Positions 7,029 through 12,967 of a stretch of DNA of 13,090 bases are shown here, one piece after another. The stretch spans positions 1 to 13,090 of the forward strand of contig WGSL01000056.1 of assembly GCA_014871665.1 (NCBI GenBank), written 5' to 3'. The notes under the pieces were generated by a model. That model saw nothing but the letters and a program-made list of their open reading frames with translations, made no database searches and was not told where the DNA came from. Numbering within the stretch: the first letter of the stretch is position 1; each line of letters begins with the position of its first letter. The translations under genes and the position numbers were made by a program. Source of the stretch: Collinsella sp. (GTDB taxonomy: Bacteria > Actinomycetota > Coriobacteriia > Coriobacteriales > Coriobacteriaceae).

Positions 7029-7898
7029 CTACTGGGTATCCACGTAAAGGTCGAACCCGCCCTGCGGTGTAGTGTCGACCGTGTCGGGCGCCTGTGAGTT
7101 AAAGTTCACGGGGACCATGCGCTTTGAGGCGCGGAAGCGCGTGCCGTCGGTGGCGACGGGCGGTTCATCGACGGTGAGCTCGTAGTCGCCGGGCTTGAGC
7201 TCGATGCCGTCACCAGCGGAATTGACGTATTGATACTCGTCGATCGTCTGCCCTTTGAGCGTGCGCCCCACGATATGGATGAGCATTTGGCTGTCGCCGC
7301 GCGCGGTGTCCCACGTCGCGCCGTCCTTGACCTCGACCGACACATGTACCGAGCGCGTGCGGCCGAGCGATTGCTCGACAGACATCTCGACCTTGGCGGC
7401 GTCTTTTCGCTGTTGCTCAACATGGCTCCAGACGTTTCCAATTACCGAGCATGCGATAACGCCGGCCATGAAGGCGATAAGGATGGGGCCGAGCGGAGAG
7501 CGACGTCCTGCATCTTCCTCGCGAGACAGATTGGGGCGACGTGTGGGCGCGGGCGCCTGGGCACCCTGCGAGGGCACGTCGAGAATACTGAAGGATGCCG
7601 TGCTGTCGGGATCGATGGTGTGACGCGGCTGCGGGGTCTTTGCCGGCGAGATCGACATGTCGGCTGGCTCGCCGAGCGTGGCCGTAGCGTCGGCCTTGGC
7701 CTCGTCTGCCTCGGCCTGGGCCCAAGCTTGTTCGAAGGTCAGGGGCTCGACGGAATCGAGGGCGGCGTCCGAGTCGGCGGCGACGTCGTTGCCGGTCTCG
7801 TCCTCGTCGCTCGACACGTCACGCGGCGTAGGCTCGTCCCACCCCTCGTCCGGAGCCTCGCCCTCGCTATACCACCATTCAAAGTTATCGATATCCAT
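7029..7898 (-). CDS. Acidic single-pass membrane protein, function unknown
   Basis: I do not recognise a characterised family. The 289-residue product has a very acidic, low-complexity cytoplasmic N-terminal half that opens MDIDNFEWWYSEGEAPDEGW. It continues Ala/Asp/Glu-rich to about 85 and then as a Pro-rich basic linker (85-135, with GRRSPLG just before the membrane). One membrane helix follows (about 136-157, LGPILIAFMAGVIACSVIG), and then a ~130-residue external domain predicted to be beta-rich (VHVSVEVKDG, MLIHIVGRTLKG, IELKPGDYELTVDEPP). The positive-inside rule puts the N terminus in the cytoplasm. KPGDYELTV resembles carbohydrate-binding or Ig-like surface repeats, but only loosely. 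The upstream ribosome site is weak (AGGGG about 11 bases before ATG). The aromatic WWY tag followed by an acidic tract could be a docking peptide; that is inference. It ends 113 bases before the epimerase gene. Confidence 0.85.
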   Translation of the reverse strand: MDIDNFEWWYSEGEAPDEGWDEPTPRDVSSDEDETGNDVAADSDAALDSVEPLTFEQAWAQAEADEAKADATATLGEPADMSISPAKTPQPRHTIDPDSTASFSILDVPSQGAQAPAPTRRPNLSREEDAGRRSPLGPILIAFMAGVIACSVIGNVWSHVEQQRKDAAKVEMSVEQSLGRTRSVHVSVEVKDGATWDTARGDSQMLIHIVGRTLKGQTIDEYQYVNSAGDGIELKPGDYELTVDEPPVATDGTRFRASKRMVPVNFNSQAPDTVDTTPQGGFDLYVDTQ

Positions 7899-7939
7899 AC
7901 GGGGCGCCCCTTAGGCCTCGCAAATAAACACTCGCTAGT

Positions 7940-7968
7940 CTTATACCCCCAGACGGCACCGAAGCTCA
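7940..7968 (-). promoter_or_regulatory. Candidate promoter of the acidic membrane protein gene
   Basis: On the minus strand TATAAG (7940-7945) lies 17 bases after TGAGCT (7963-7968). The -10 is good and the -35 is weak. Start of transcription would be about 35 bases before the ATG at 7898. Confidence 0.35.
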
Positions 7969-7984
7969 CCCGCGCCGGACACGA

Positions 7985-8049
7985 AAACCGTCACAACATT
8001 CGACGTTTTTCCTCGTTTGCGAGATTTTCATCGAATGTTGTGACGGTTT
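7985..8049. repeat. Perfect 19-bp inverted repeat with nested hairpin
   Basis: AAACCGTCACAACATTCGA (7985-8003) is exactly inverted at 8031-8049. The 27-base loop contains a second small hairpin, CTCG-TTTG-CGAG (8012-8023). It lies between the divergent membrane-protein and MFS genes, 18 bases before a second palindrome. As RNA it would be a very stable stem in either direction. There is no T-run, and no second copy in this window. Confidence 0.85.
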
Positions 8050-8067
8050 AGGCGGCAGCCACGCCGC

Positions 8068-8102
8068 GAATGTGACAAAGAGACTGTCCCTTTGTCACAT
8101 TC
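8068..8102. repeat. TGTGACAAAG palindrome, copy 1
   Basis: GAATGTGACAAAG (8068-8080) is exactly inverted at 8090-8102 across AGACTGTCC. It is the same element as at 9967-9997 and 11514-11546. It lies in the MFS upstream region, and an ATG inside it (8072) is not used as a start, as argued for the MFS gene. Confidence 0.85.
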
Positions 8103-8158
8103 TGTTAGAGTTGCAGGGATTGAATCCCGCTTATTCACGCGACATTGGAGTGACAACC

Positions 8159-9400
8159 TTGACCGCCGCAACCACGCCAAAAAGTAAGTCAACCGCCGCC
8201 GCGCTCTCCCCCGCGCGCACCAATCTTTGCCTGGCGCTGCTCGTGCTGTTGGGATTCTCGCTCGGCTGCTCCGAGTTCGTGGTCATCGGCATCGAAAGCG
8301 ACCTAGCGACGGAACTCGGCGTATCGCTTGCCACCGCAGGCCAACTTATTAGCGTGTTCGCACTGATCTACGCTATCTCGACGCCGGTGCTCGCGCTCAG
8401 TACGGGGCGTTTTCGCCGCTACCAGCTGCTCGTGTGCTACAGCATCGTCTTTGTGCTCGGCAACCTGGTCATGGCGTTGGCGCCCAACTTCCAGGTGCTG
8501 TTTATCTCGCGCATCATCCTGGGCTCCGTCTCTGGCGCACTGCTCGCTGTGGGTGTGACGTACATCCCCGAGCTGCTGTCCCCGCAGCAAACTTCGTTTG
8601 CCATCTCGGTGGTATATGGTGCGTTTTCCGTGGCAATGGTCTTTGTCACTTCGATCGGCAAGTTTGTGGCCGACACACTCGATTGGCACGTGGCCATGTA
8701 CGGCACGCTGGCCTTTGCCGTTCTGATCTGCGGAGCGCTCGTGATGTTTATGCCGCGCGCTGGGCAAACCGACGAACCTGCCACCTTTCGCGAGCAGGCG
8801 GGGCTGCTGCGCGAACCGAGCATCATCACCGGCATGCTCATCTTTTTGTTTGGCGTGGGCTCGGTCTATGTGTTCTACGGCTACGTGACGCCTTATCTTG
8901 AGCAGGTGCTGGGTATGGGCACGGTCGAAGCCAGTACCACGCTTATGGCCTACGGCGTATTCTGCCTGATCTCGAACATCCTGGGCGGATGGATCGATGC
9001 GCGCTTTGGCATGAAGGCGCTACTCGTAACGTTTGTGCTGCAGGCTGCGGCGTTACTCGGGCTGTTTGCCGTGGGCGGCACCATGCCGCTCGCGCTGGTC
9101 TTTGTCTTTAGCTTGGCGTTGCTCATGTACCTGTTCTCGGTATCGTGCATCACGCACTTTATGGATGTGGCACGCAGCCGCCATCCCAAGTCGATGGTAC
9201 TCGCAAGTTCGGTTGAGCCCATGGCGTTTAACGTCGGCATCTCGTTTGGCACCGCAGTGGGCGGCGCCGTGGTAAGCAGCGTTGGCATTGCATATGTAGG
9301 CGCAGTGGGTGCCGCGTTCTCGCTTGTGGCCTGGGTGCTTACGCTGGTGACGATTAAGTTGGCTCGCTGGGAACGCAAGAGGGCGATGGCGCAGGCGTAG
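8159..9400 (+). CDS. MFS transporter, AraJ/SotB-like (DHA1) exporter
   Basis: An inner-membrane proton-coupled exporter; this branch includes sugar-efflux and drug-efflux proteins. The 413-residue product has 12 predicted membrane helices, beginning with LCLALLVLLGFSLGCSEFVVIG. The loop 2-3 region reads ALSTGRFRRYQLLVCYS, in place of the classical GxLaDrxGrR. The RIILGSVSGALLAVGVTYIPEL segment is characteristic of the AraJ group. Helices 7-12 follow from LIFLFGVGSVYVFYGYV. The TTG at 8159 is preferred: GGAG lies 8 bases upstream and the sequence before it is non-conserved. An in-frame ATG at 8072 adds 29 residues but lies inside a repeat palindrome. A small dyad GGGATT-G-AATCCC (8116-8128) precedes the start and could be an operator. 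The phosphatase gene follows after 45 bases on the same strand. The exported substrate is unknown. Confidence 0.9.
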   Translation: MTAATTPKSKSTAAALSPARTNLCLALLVLLGFSLGCSEFVVIGIESDLATELGVSLATAGQLISVFALIYAISTPVLALSTGRFRRYQLLVCYSIVFVLGNLVMALAPNFQVLFISRIILGSVSGALLAVGVTYIPELLSPQQTSFAISVVYGAFSVAMVFVTSIGKFVADTLDWHVAMYGTLAFAVLICGALVMFMPRAGQTDEPATFREQAGLLREPSIITGMLIFLFGVGSVYVFYGYVTPYLEQVLGMGTVEASTTLMAYGVFCLISNILGGWIDARFGMKALLVTFVLQAAALLGLFAVGGTMPLALVFVFSLALLMYLFSVSCITHFMDVARSRHPKSMVLASSVEPMAFNVGISFGTAVGGAVVSSVGIAYVGAVGAAFSLVAWVLTLVTIKLARWERKRAMAQA

Positions 9401-9445
9401 ATGCGATACTCGAGCTCGATGATGGCGATCGAAAGGAAACCGCAT

Positions 9446-9892
9446 ATGCAACGTGTACTGTTCATCTGCTATGGAAACATCTGCCGCTCGACGATGGCCG
9501 AGTCGGTGTTTACCGAGCTCGTGCGCCGCGCTGGGCGCGAGGCGGAGTTTGCCATCGATTCCGCGGCGACCTCGACCGAGGAGATCGGCAACCCGCCACA
9601 CCACGGTACCGTTGCCAAGCTACGCGAGGTCGGGATTCCCGTCGTCGCACATCGCGCACGTCAGGTGCGTCGCGCGGAGTATGGCGACTGGGACCACATT
9701 GTCTATATGGACGACGAGAACGCCCGCGCCCTGTACCGAATTTTTGGGAAGGACCCCGATGGCAAGATCTCGCGCCTGCTCGATTGGACCGATCGCCCCG
9801 GCGACGTGGCCGACCCCTGGTACACCGGCAATTTCGACGCCACCTACCGCGATGTACTCGCCGGTTGCACCGCCATGCTCGAGCAGCTGTAG
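9446..9892 (+). CDS. Low-molecular-weight protein-tyrosine phosphatase
   Basis: A cytoplasmic cysteine phosphatase of the LMW-PTP/arsenate-reductase fold. In 148 residues, the usual size, it has the P-loop CYGNICRS (C8-X5-R14, with S15) directly after the first strand and the general-acid loop VADPWYTGNFDATY (D123). The common DPYY is here DPWY, a Tyr-to-Trp change beside the acid that shapes the active-site rim. The Ser/Thr-rich HHGTVAKLREVGI segment also fits the family. The ATG at 9446 has GAAAGGA upstream; a longer reading from 9401 would start right at the MFS stop and lacks a ribosome site. It is probably co-transcribed with the MFS gene. No tyrosine kinase or capsule genes adjoin it, so its target is unknown and a role in signalling to the exporter is speculation. 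Confidence 0.93.
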   Translation: MQRVLFICYGNICRSTMAESVFTELVRRAGREAEFAIDSAATSTEEIGNPPHHGTVAKLREVGIPVVAHRARQVRRAEYGDWDHIVYMDDENARALYRIFGKDPDGKISRLLDWTDRPGDVADPWYTGNFDATYRDVLAGCTAMLEQL

Positions 9893-9930
9893 GCGCTCGG
9901 GCGGCGCGGGCACACGGGCCACGCCATCGG

Positions 9931-9962
9931 CATAAAACGAGCGTGGGAGAAAATCAACGCTC
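9931..9962 (-). terminator. Candidate terminator of the DUF4143 ATPase gene
   Basis: On the minus strand GAGCGT (9957-9962) and ACGCTC (9939-9944) form a 6-bp stem with a 12-base loop, followed by GTTTTATG. It lies about 50 bases past the ATPase stop, on the far side of palindrome copy 2. The loop is large and the T-run short, so confidence is moderate. Confidence 0.42.
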
Positions 9963-9966
9963 ATGA

Positions 9967-9997
9967 ATGTGACAAAGAAACTGCCCCTTTGTCACAT
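9967..9997. repeat. TGTGACAAAG palindrome, copy 2
   Basis: ATGTGACAAAG (9967-9977) is inverted at 9987-9997 around the centre AAACTGCCC, which no longer pairs. It lies between the convergent phosphatase and ATPase genes and could act as a bidirectional stop hairpin, though no T-run follows. Confidence 0.8.
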
Positions 9998-10009
9998 CCG
10001 GGACTAGCC

Positions 10010-11371
10010 CTAGACCGGCTTGACCTCCAGCTTTATCCCCTCGGCGCAGGAGTCGCCCAAAACATCCGAAAGGGCCCAGGTCGCATATAGCGGCAAATAG
10101 AGAACCGCTCCGTTGCGCTCAACGTTGCCTCTCGAGAAAACAATCCCGAGCCTTACGCCATATTCAGCCGTATCAAGCACATGACCGAGCGCAGCGTGCG
10201 CGTGGTAATAGGAGTCCGATTTAACCTCGATCGGAACAGCCGTCCCATCCGGTCCATCGACCACAAAGTCCACTTCACCGCGCTTTTTTGTCTGATAGTA
10301 GTAAAGCTGGCGATTTTGGGCAGCCAGCTGCTGGGCCACCACGTTTTCGTAAATGCCGCCCAGATTGGGCTCCTTGCTATCAAGATACGCCGCTTGGGCG
10401 ACCCCAACGGGGTAGCGCGCCATCAACATGCCCGTATCCGATTGATATAGCTTGAACTGCGATGGTCGTGCCGTCTTGAGCAGGGGCGATTTTGGCTCGG
10501 TTACGATATCGGCTTTGAGAGCAACGCCGGCATCGACAAGCCATACAAAATCTCGCTGATACTTCTCGTAGTGCGCCTTAGGGTCAATGGAATTGAGCAC
10601 GAAGCGCTTGTTTTCGCCCTCGAGCATAATAGGGAGCTGATCGTAGATGCTCTGCACCTGCGGGGCTCGCCCGCTTGCATACTTGGAGATATCCCGCCGG
10701 TACTGTTCGTTGAGCTCTGACTGCAGCTGACGAACAGAGGCAAGGTCGCCCCGCGTGTCAAGGAAACGCTGCACGACCTCCGGCATTCCGCCGACAACGG
10801 TATAGGTCCTGAAGTTTGCCATCATCGCGTCATGAATGTAATCAGGAATGGGCCTCTCGCTGATACACGCGTCACGTATCGTTTGGCGAGCCCCCTCGCT
10901 CACCCCGATTGCCCAGCAAAACTCCTCAAAATCGAGCGGGAACATCCTAAGCTCGTGAACATACCCCACGGGATAGGACCTGACGCCCTTGAACTGAGTC
11001 CCGAGCATTGACCCCGAAAACGCCCAGCGGCACCTCCCGTCCTCAACAAGGAACTTTGCCATCGTCATGATGTCGGGGGCCTCTTGGACCTCATCGATAA
11101 ACACGAGCGTTTTGCCTGGCGCAATCGACTTTCCCGAAAGAAGCGTCACCCTGCTGATGAAATCATCGGCATTCCGCGCCTCGAGAAGAGCATCTTTTGC
11201 CTGGCGGTTTTCCATGAGGTTAAGCTCGATGTAGGTTGCATGGTTGGCTTTGCCAAATGCGCGAATCGAATAGCTTTTGCCAATCTGGCGAGAACCCGTA
11301 ATGAATAAGGCCTTTTGCTCGGCAGACTTCAGCCAGCGCTCCAGCTCTGCCGCTATTTTCCTACGCAGCAT
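10010..11371 (-). CDS. ATP-binding protein, AAA_14 ATPase with C-terminal DUF4143
   Basis: A two-domain protein (AAA_14 plus DUF4143) found across bacteria and archaea whose cellular job is not settled. The 453-residue product has Walker A GSRQIGKS (26-33), Walker B LVFIDEVQE (89-97) and the downstream SGS (119-121) typical of the family. The DUF4143 part has a PD-(D/E)XK-like set in its last quarter: GGIYENVVAQQL, then GEVDFVVDG, then VPIEVKSDSYY. That gives the E, D and ExK residues of a nuclease fold; whether it cuts DNA is unknown. The start at 11371 is chosen because GGGGAG lies 6 bases before it; an ATG 7 codons upstream has no site. By eye the gene and its upstream DNA are more AT-rich, with more AAA and ATA codons than neighbours, which suggests transfer. 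It is bracketed by palindrome copies 2 and 3. It could be part of a defence or toxin-like function, but nothing nearby proves that. Confidence 0.9.
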   Translation of the reverse strand: MLRRKIAAELERWLKSAEQKALFITGSRQIGKSYSIRAFGKANHATYIELNLMENRQAKDALLEARNADDFISRVTLLSGKSIAPGKTLVFIDEVQEAPDIMTMAKFLVEDGRCRWAFSGSMLGTQFKGVRSYPVGYVHELRMFPLDFEEFCWAIGVSEGARQTIRDACISERPIPDYIHDAMMANFRTYTVVGGMPEVVQRFLDTRGDLASVRQLQSELNEQYRRDISKYASGRAPQVQSIYDQLPIMLEGENKRFVLNSIDPKAHYEKYQRDFVWLVDAGVALKADIVTEPKSPLLKTARPSQFKLYQSDTGMLMARYPVGVAQAAYLDSKEPNLGGIYENVVAQQLAAQNRQLYYYQTKKRGEVDFVVDGPDGTAVPIEVKSDSYYHAHAALGHVLDTAEYGVRLGIVFSRGNVERNGAVLYLPLYATWALSDVLGDSCAEGIKLEVKPV

Positions 11372-11391
11372 AGGCTCTCCCCTCAATATCA

Positions 11392-11477
11392 TCGAATGAA
11401 ATGCAGAGTTTATATGCTTGATTATCGGTGAAATGAAGAGTTTTTAGAACCTAAAATCGGATGAAATGCAGAGATTT
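11392..11477. repeat. Three ~33-bp tandem repeats in the ATPase promoter
   Basis: Units with the core GAAATG(C/A)AGAG start at 11392, 11425 and 11457, with the core GAAATG at 11398, 11430 and 11463, so the period is 32-33 bases or about three helical turns. Each unit opens with TCG and ends in a T-rich stretch. The first copy covers the predicted -10 and transcription start and the second covers the -35. This arrangement fits cooperative operator sites. Confidence 0.75.
11409..11437 (-). promoter_or_regulatory. Promoter of the DUF4143 ATPase gene
   Basis: On the minus strand TTCATT (11432-11437) and TATAAA (11409-11414) are 17 bases apart, in the most AT-rich part of the window. Transcription would start near 11402, about 30 bases before the chosen ATG, leaving room for the GGGGAG ribosome site. 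The -35 matches the consensus only partly. Confidence 0.5.
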
Positions 11478-11489
11478 AGGATTATAAGC

Positions 11490-11509
11490 AAAAAAGAAGG
11501 GGCAGCCCC
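11490..11509 (-). terminator. Intrinsic terminator of the pyridoxamine kinase / TIGR04076 genes
   Basis: On the minus strand GGGG-CTG-CCCC (11499-11509) is followed at once by TTCTTTTTT. The stem is only 4 bp but all G:C and the T-run is the best in the window. It lies 45-65 bases beyond the TIGR04076 stop, right after palindrome copy 3, whose longer hairpin may assist. Confidence 0.55.
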
Positions 11510-11513
11510 GGCG

Positions 11514-11546
11514 AATGTGACAAAGGGACTGTCCCTTTGTCACATT
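11514..11546. repeat. TGTGACAAAG palindrome, copy 3 (perfect)
   Basis: The most complete copy: 16 bases (11514-11529) are exactly inverted at 11531-11546 around a single T at 11530, with GGGAC-T-GTCCC at the centre. It lies 8 bases past the TIGR04076 stop codon. The arms of copies 1 and 2 match it, and those copies differ mainly at the centre. Confidence 0.9.
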
Positions 11547-11554
11547 GCGCTCGA

Positions 11555-11884
11555 CTACTCGTCGACGATCTCGGCAAGCCAGACGTTCAGCGTATCGACC
11601 TCGGGGCAGCAGAACTTTGCCGTACCGGGCTCGTTGCCAGGCACGATTCCGCCATAGCGCAGGATATCGATATAGGGAAAGCCCACATGGCAGGCCATGG
11701 CACACATCTTGCCGCGGTCTCGGTCGAAGTCGAAGACGTCACCCGGCTTGTGCCCGTGATGGCAGCGGCATGTGCCTAGCTGGTCCACGCAGCTCACGCG
11801 GATACGCGGACGCTTGCCACGCGGCGCACCGAGCGGCTTGCCCCCGCCCGCAGGCTTGACGCCGCCCTCGCCAGCATTACTCAT
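11555..11884 (-). CDS. TIGR04076 family protein, cysteine-rich
   Basis: A small conserved protein of unknown function (109 residues). After a Gly/Pro/Lys-rich N-terminal tail (1-25) the body matches the family layout: RVSCVDQLGTCRCHHGHKPGD, MCAMACHVGFPYIDILRYGG (60-79) and TAKFCCPEVDTLNVWL near the end. Seven cysteines (32, 39, 41, 61, 65, 92, 93) plus HH-H (42, 43, 45) could bind a metal or form a redox centre; that is inference. The start codon overlaps the end of the kinase gene (ATGAGTAA: start ATG, then the kinase stop TAA), so the two are translationally coupled. The Gly/Lys tail is short and not found in most relatives I know, so a later start is possible but no ATG is in frame. Confidence 0.85.
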   Translation of the reverse strand: MSNAGEGGVKPAGGGKPLGAPRGKRPRIRVSCVDQLGTCRCHHGHKPGDVFDFDRDRGKMCAMACHVGFPYIDILRYGGIVPGNEPGTAKFCCPEVDTLNVWLAEIVDE

Positions 11885-12701
11885 GGTCGATCACGTCCAG
11901 GCAGGCCTCGATGGGAAGGCCGGCCGACTTGTCCTCTTGGTCGGCATTGCGCTCGATAAGCTCAGCCACCACACGCATGGCATCGGACGTCGCGCGCTGC
12001 AGACTCCAGCCTGCCATAACGCGGCCGACGAGCACCGCCGAGAACGTGTCGCCCGTGCCCGGGAAATAGACCGGTATCAGGTCGAAGGGAATCGTAAAGT
12101 ACTCCCCCGCCACATGGTCGTAACCGATGACGACATTCGCACCGTCGACCACAGCGCTCGTAATGACCACCGACTTGGCGCCCAGGACACGCACGGCATC
12201 CACAAGAGCGCGGCCCTCATCAGGCGTGATTTGCTCGGCAATGGGCCTATCGGCAAGCAGGCACGCCTCGGTATAGTTGGGCACCGCGTAGTCTGCGCAC
12301 TCCAGCAGGTGCCGCATAAGGCCAATCGTGGACTCGGGCACGCCGGCGTAGAGCTTGCCGTTGTCGCCCATGATGGGGTCGACGAACACCTTGGTACCCT
12401 TTTGCGCGCGACGGTGGCAGAAGTCCGAAATGATGCGCGTCTCTTCCTCGGTCACGATAAAGCCGGTAGAGATGGCGTCGAACTCAAAGCCGAGCTCCTC
12501 CCAGATGGCGAGGCTCTGGCGCACGTACTCGGTGGTGTCGTGGATGTAGAACTTGGGATAGTTGAGCGTATCGGACACAAGTGCCGTCGGCAGGTTGTGG
12601 ATGCGGTAGCCCATGTGCGACAGCACCGGCAGCATGGCGGAAAGCGCGACCTTGCCGTAGCCGCACATATCGTTGATCAGCAGCAGCTGAGTGTTCTTCA
12701 T
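11877..12701 (-). CDS. Pyridoxamine / pyridoxal kinase, PfkB-superfamily
   Basis: Phosphorylates pyridoxamine or pyridoxal with ATP in the vitamin B6 salvage pathway. The 274-residue product has the family order: NDMCGYGKVALSAMLPVLSH (10-29), the substrate segment ALVSDTLNYPKFY (40-52), FVDPIMGDNGKLY (106-118), the ADYAVPNYTEACLL segment (136-149) and the catalytic FPGTGDTFSA (213-222) with the base D218. The GYGKVALSAMLPVLSHMG form matches Firmicute/Actinobacterial pyridoxamine kinases and argues against thiD-type HMP kinase. The ATG at 12701 has AGGGAG upstream and starts the conserved region; another ATG 8 codons earlier is non-conserved. The TIGR04076 gene overlaps its end by 8 bases. Pyridoxamine specificity is inferred from similarity, and pdxY is the nearest standard symbol, so I leave the symbol blank. 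Ends in TAA. Confidence 0.9.
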   Translation of the reverse strand: MKNTQLLLINDMCGYGKVALSAMLPVLSHMGYRIHNLPTALVSDTLNYPKFYIHDTTEYVRQSLAIWEELGFEFDAISTGFIVTEEETRIISDFCHRRAQKGTKVFVDPIMGDNGKLYAGVPESTIGLMRHLLECADYAVPNYTEACLLADRPIAEQITPDEGRALVDAVRVLGAKSVVITSAVVDGANVVIGYDHVAGEYFTIPFDLIPVYFPGTGDTFSAVLVGRVMAGWSLQRATSDAMRVVAELIERNADQEDKSAGLPIEACLDVIDHE

Positions 12702-12754
12702 GAGGGTCTCCCTTGGTTCGGGCACGGCGCAGCAGCGCCACAGTGCGACTAAGT

Positions 12755-12786
12755 GTAGCGCAGGGGACGTTGTGAGCGGGCGCTAC
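12755..12786. promoter_or_regulatory. Dyad upstream of the kinase gene
   Basis: GTAGCGC (12755-12761) is inverted as GCGCTAC (12780-12786) with an 18-base centre, 54 bases before the kinase start and overlapping the possible -10 TACACT. It could be an operator or a chance feature. Confidence 0.28.
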
Positions 12787-12828
12787 GGTCGCGAAGAGCG
12801 CATTGTTGCGAAAAGGTTACGAAAACGA

Positions 12829-12888
12829 GGTAGTCGTTGGGGACGTTCTTAAATGACTAGTCAAACAAGAACGTCCCCAACGACTATC
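12829..12888. repeat. Perfect 20-bp inverted repeat with palindromic loop
   Basis: TAGTCGTTGGGGACGTTCTT (12831-12850) is exactly inverted at 12867-12886, extendable by a GU and a GC pair to 12829-12888. The 16-base loop holds the perfect palindrome TGACTAGTCA (12854-12863), so two loops could pair with each other. A related loop sequence, CGACTGGTCG, recurs at 12954-12963. Confidence 0.88.
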
Positions 12889-12902
12889 CCGGCAATTAGC
12901 CC

Positions 12903-12949
12903 AAGGAGTGTCCCCAAGTGCCGGCACATAAGGAACGTCCCTAAGTGCC
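12903..12949. repeat. Direct repeat of 20 bases, 27-base period
   Basis: AAGGAGTGTCCCCAAGTGCC (12903-12922) and AAGGAACGTCCCTAAGTGCC (12930-12949) match at 17 of 20 positions, separated by GGCACAT. The GGCAC between them can also pair with the terminal GTGCC. The ACGTCCC word is shared with the neighbouring inverted repeat, so the three look like members of one repeat family. Confidence 0.75.
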
Positions 12950-12967
12950 AAAACGACTGGTCGGGCA

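Noticed and set aside
8072..8158. Extending the MFS gene to the ATG at 8072
   Set aside because: That ATG lies inside a repeat palindrome, the added 29 residues are not membrane-protein-like, and the TTG at 8159 has GGAG at the right distance.
11392..11477. A short CRISPR array
   Set aside because: The 33-base period consists of a diverged core and diverged AT-rich remainder with no constant repeat and unique spacers, no cas genes are near, and the repeats coincide with promoter boxes.
11772..12752. A 326-codon open frame on the plus strand
   Set aside because: Antisense to the pyridoxamine kinase and TIGR04076 genes; no recognisable domain.
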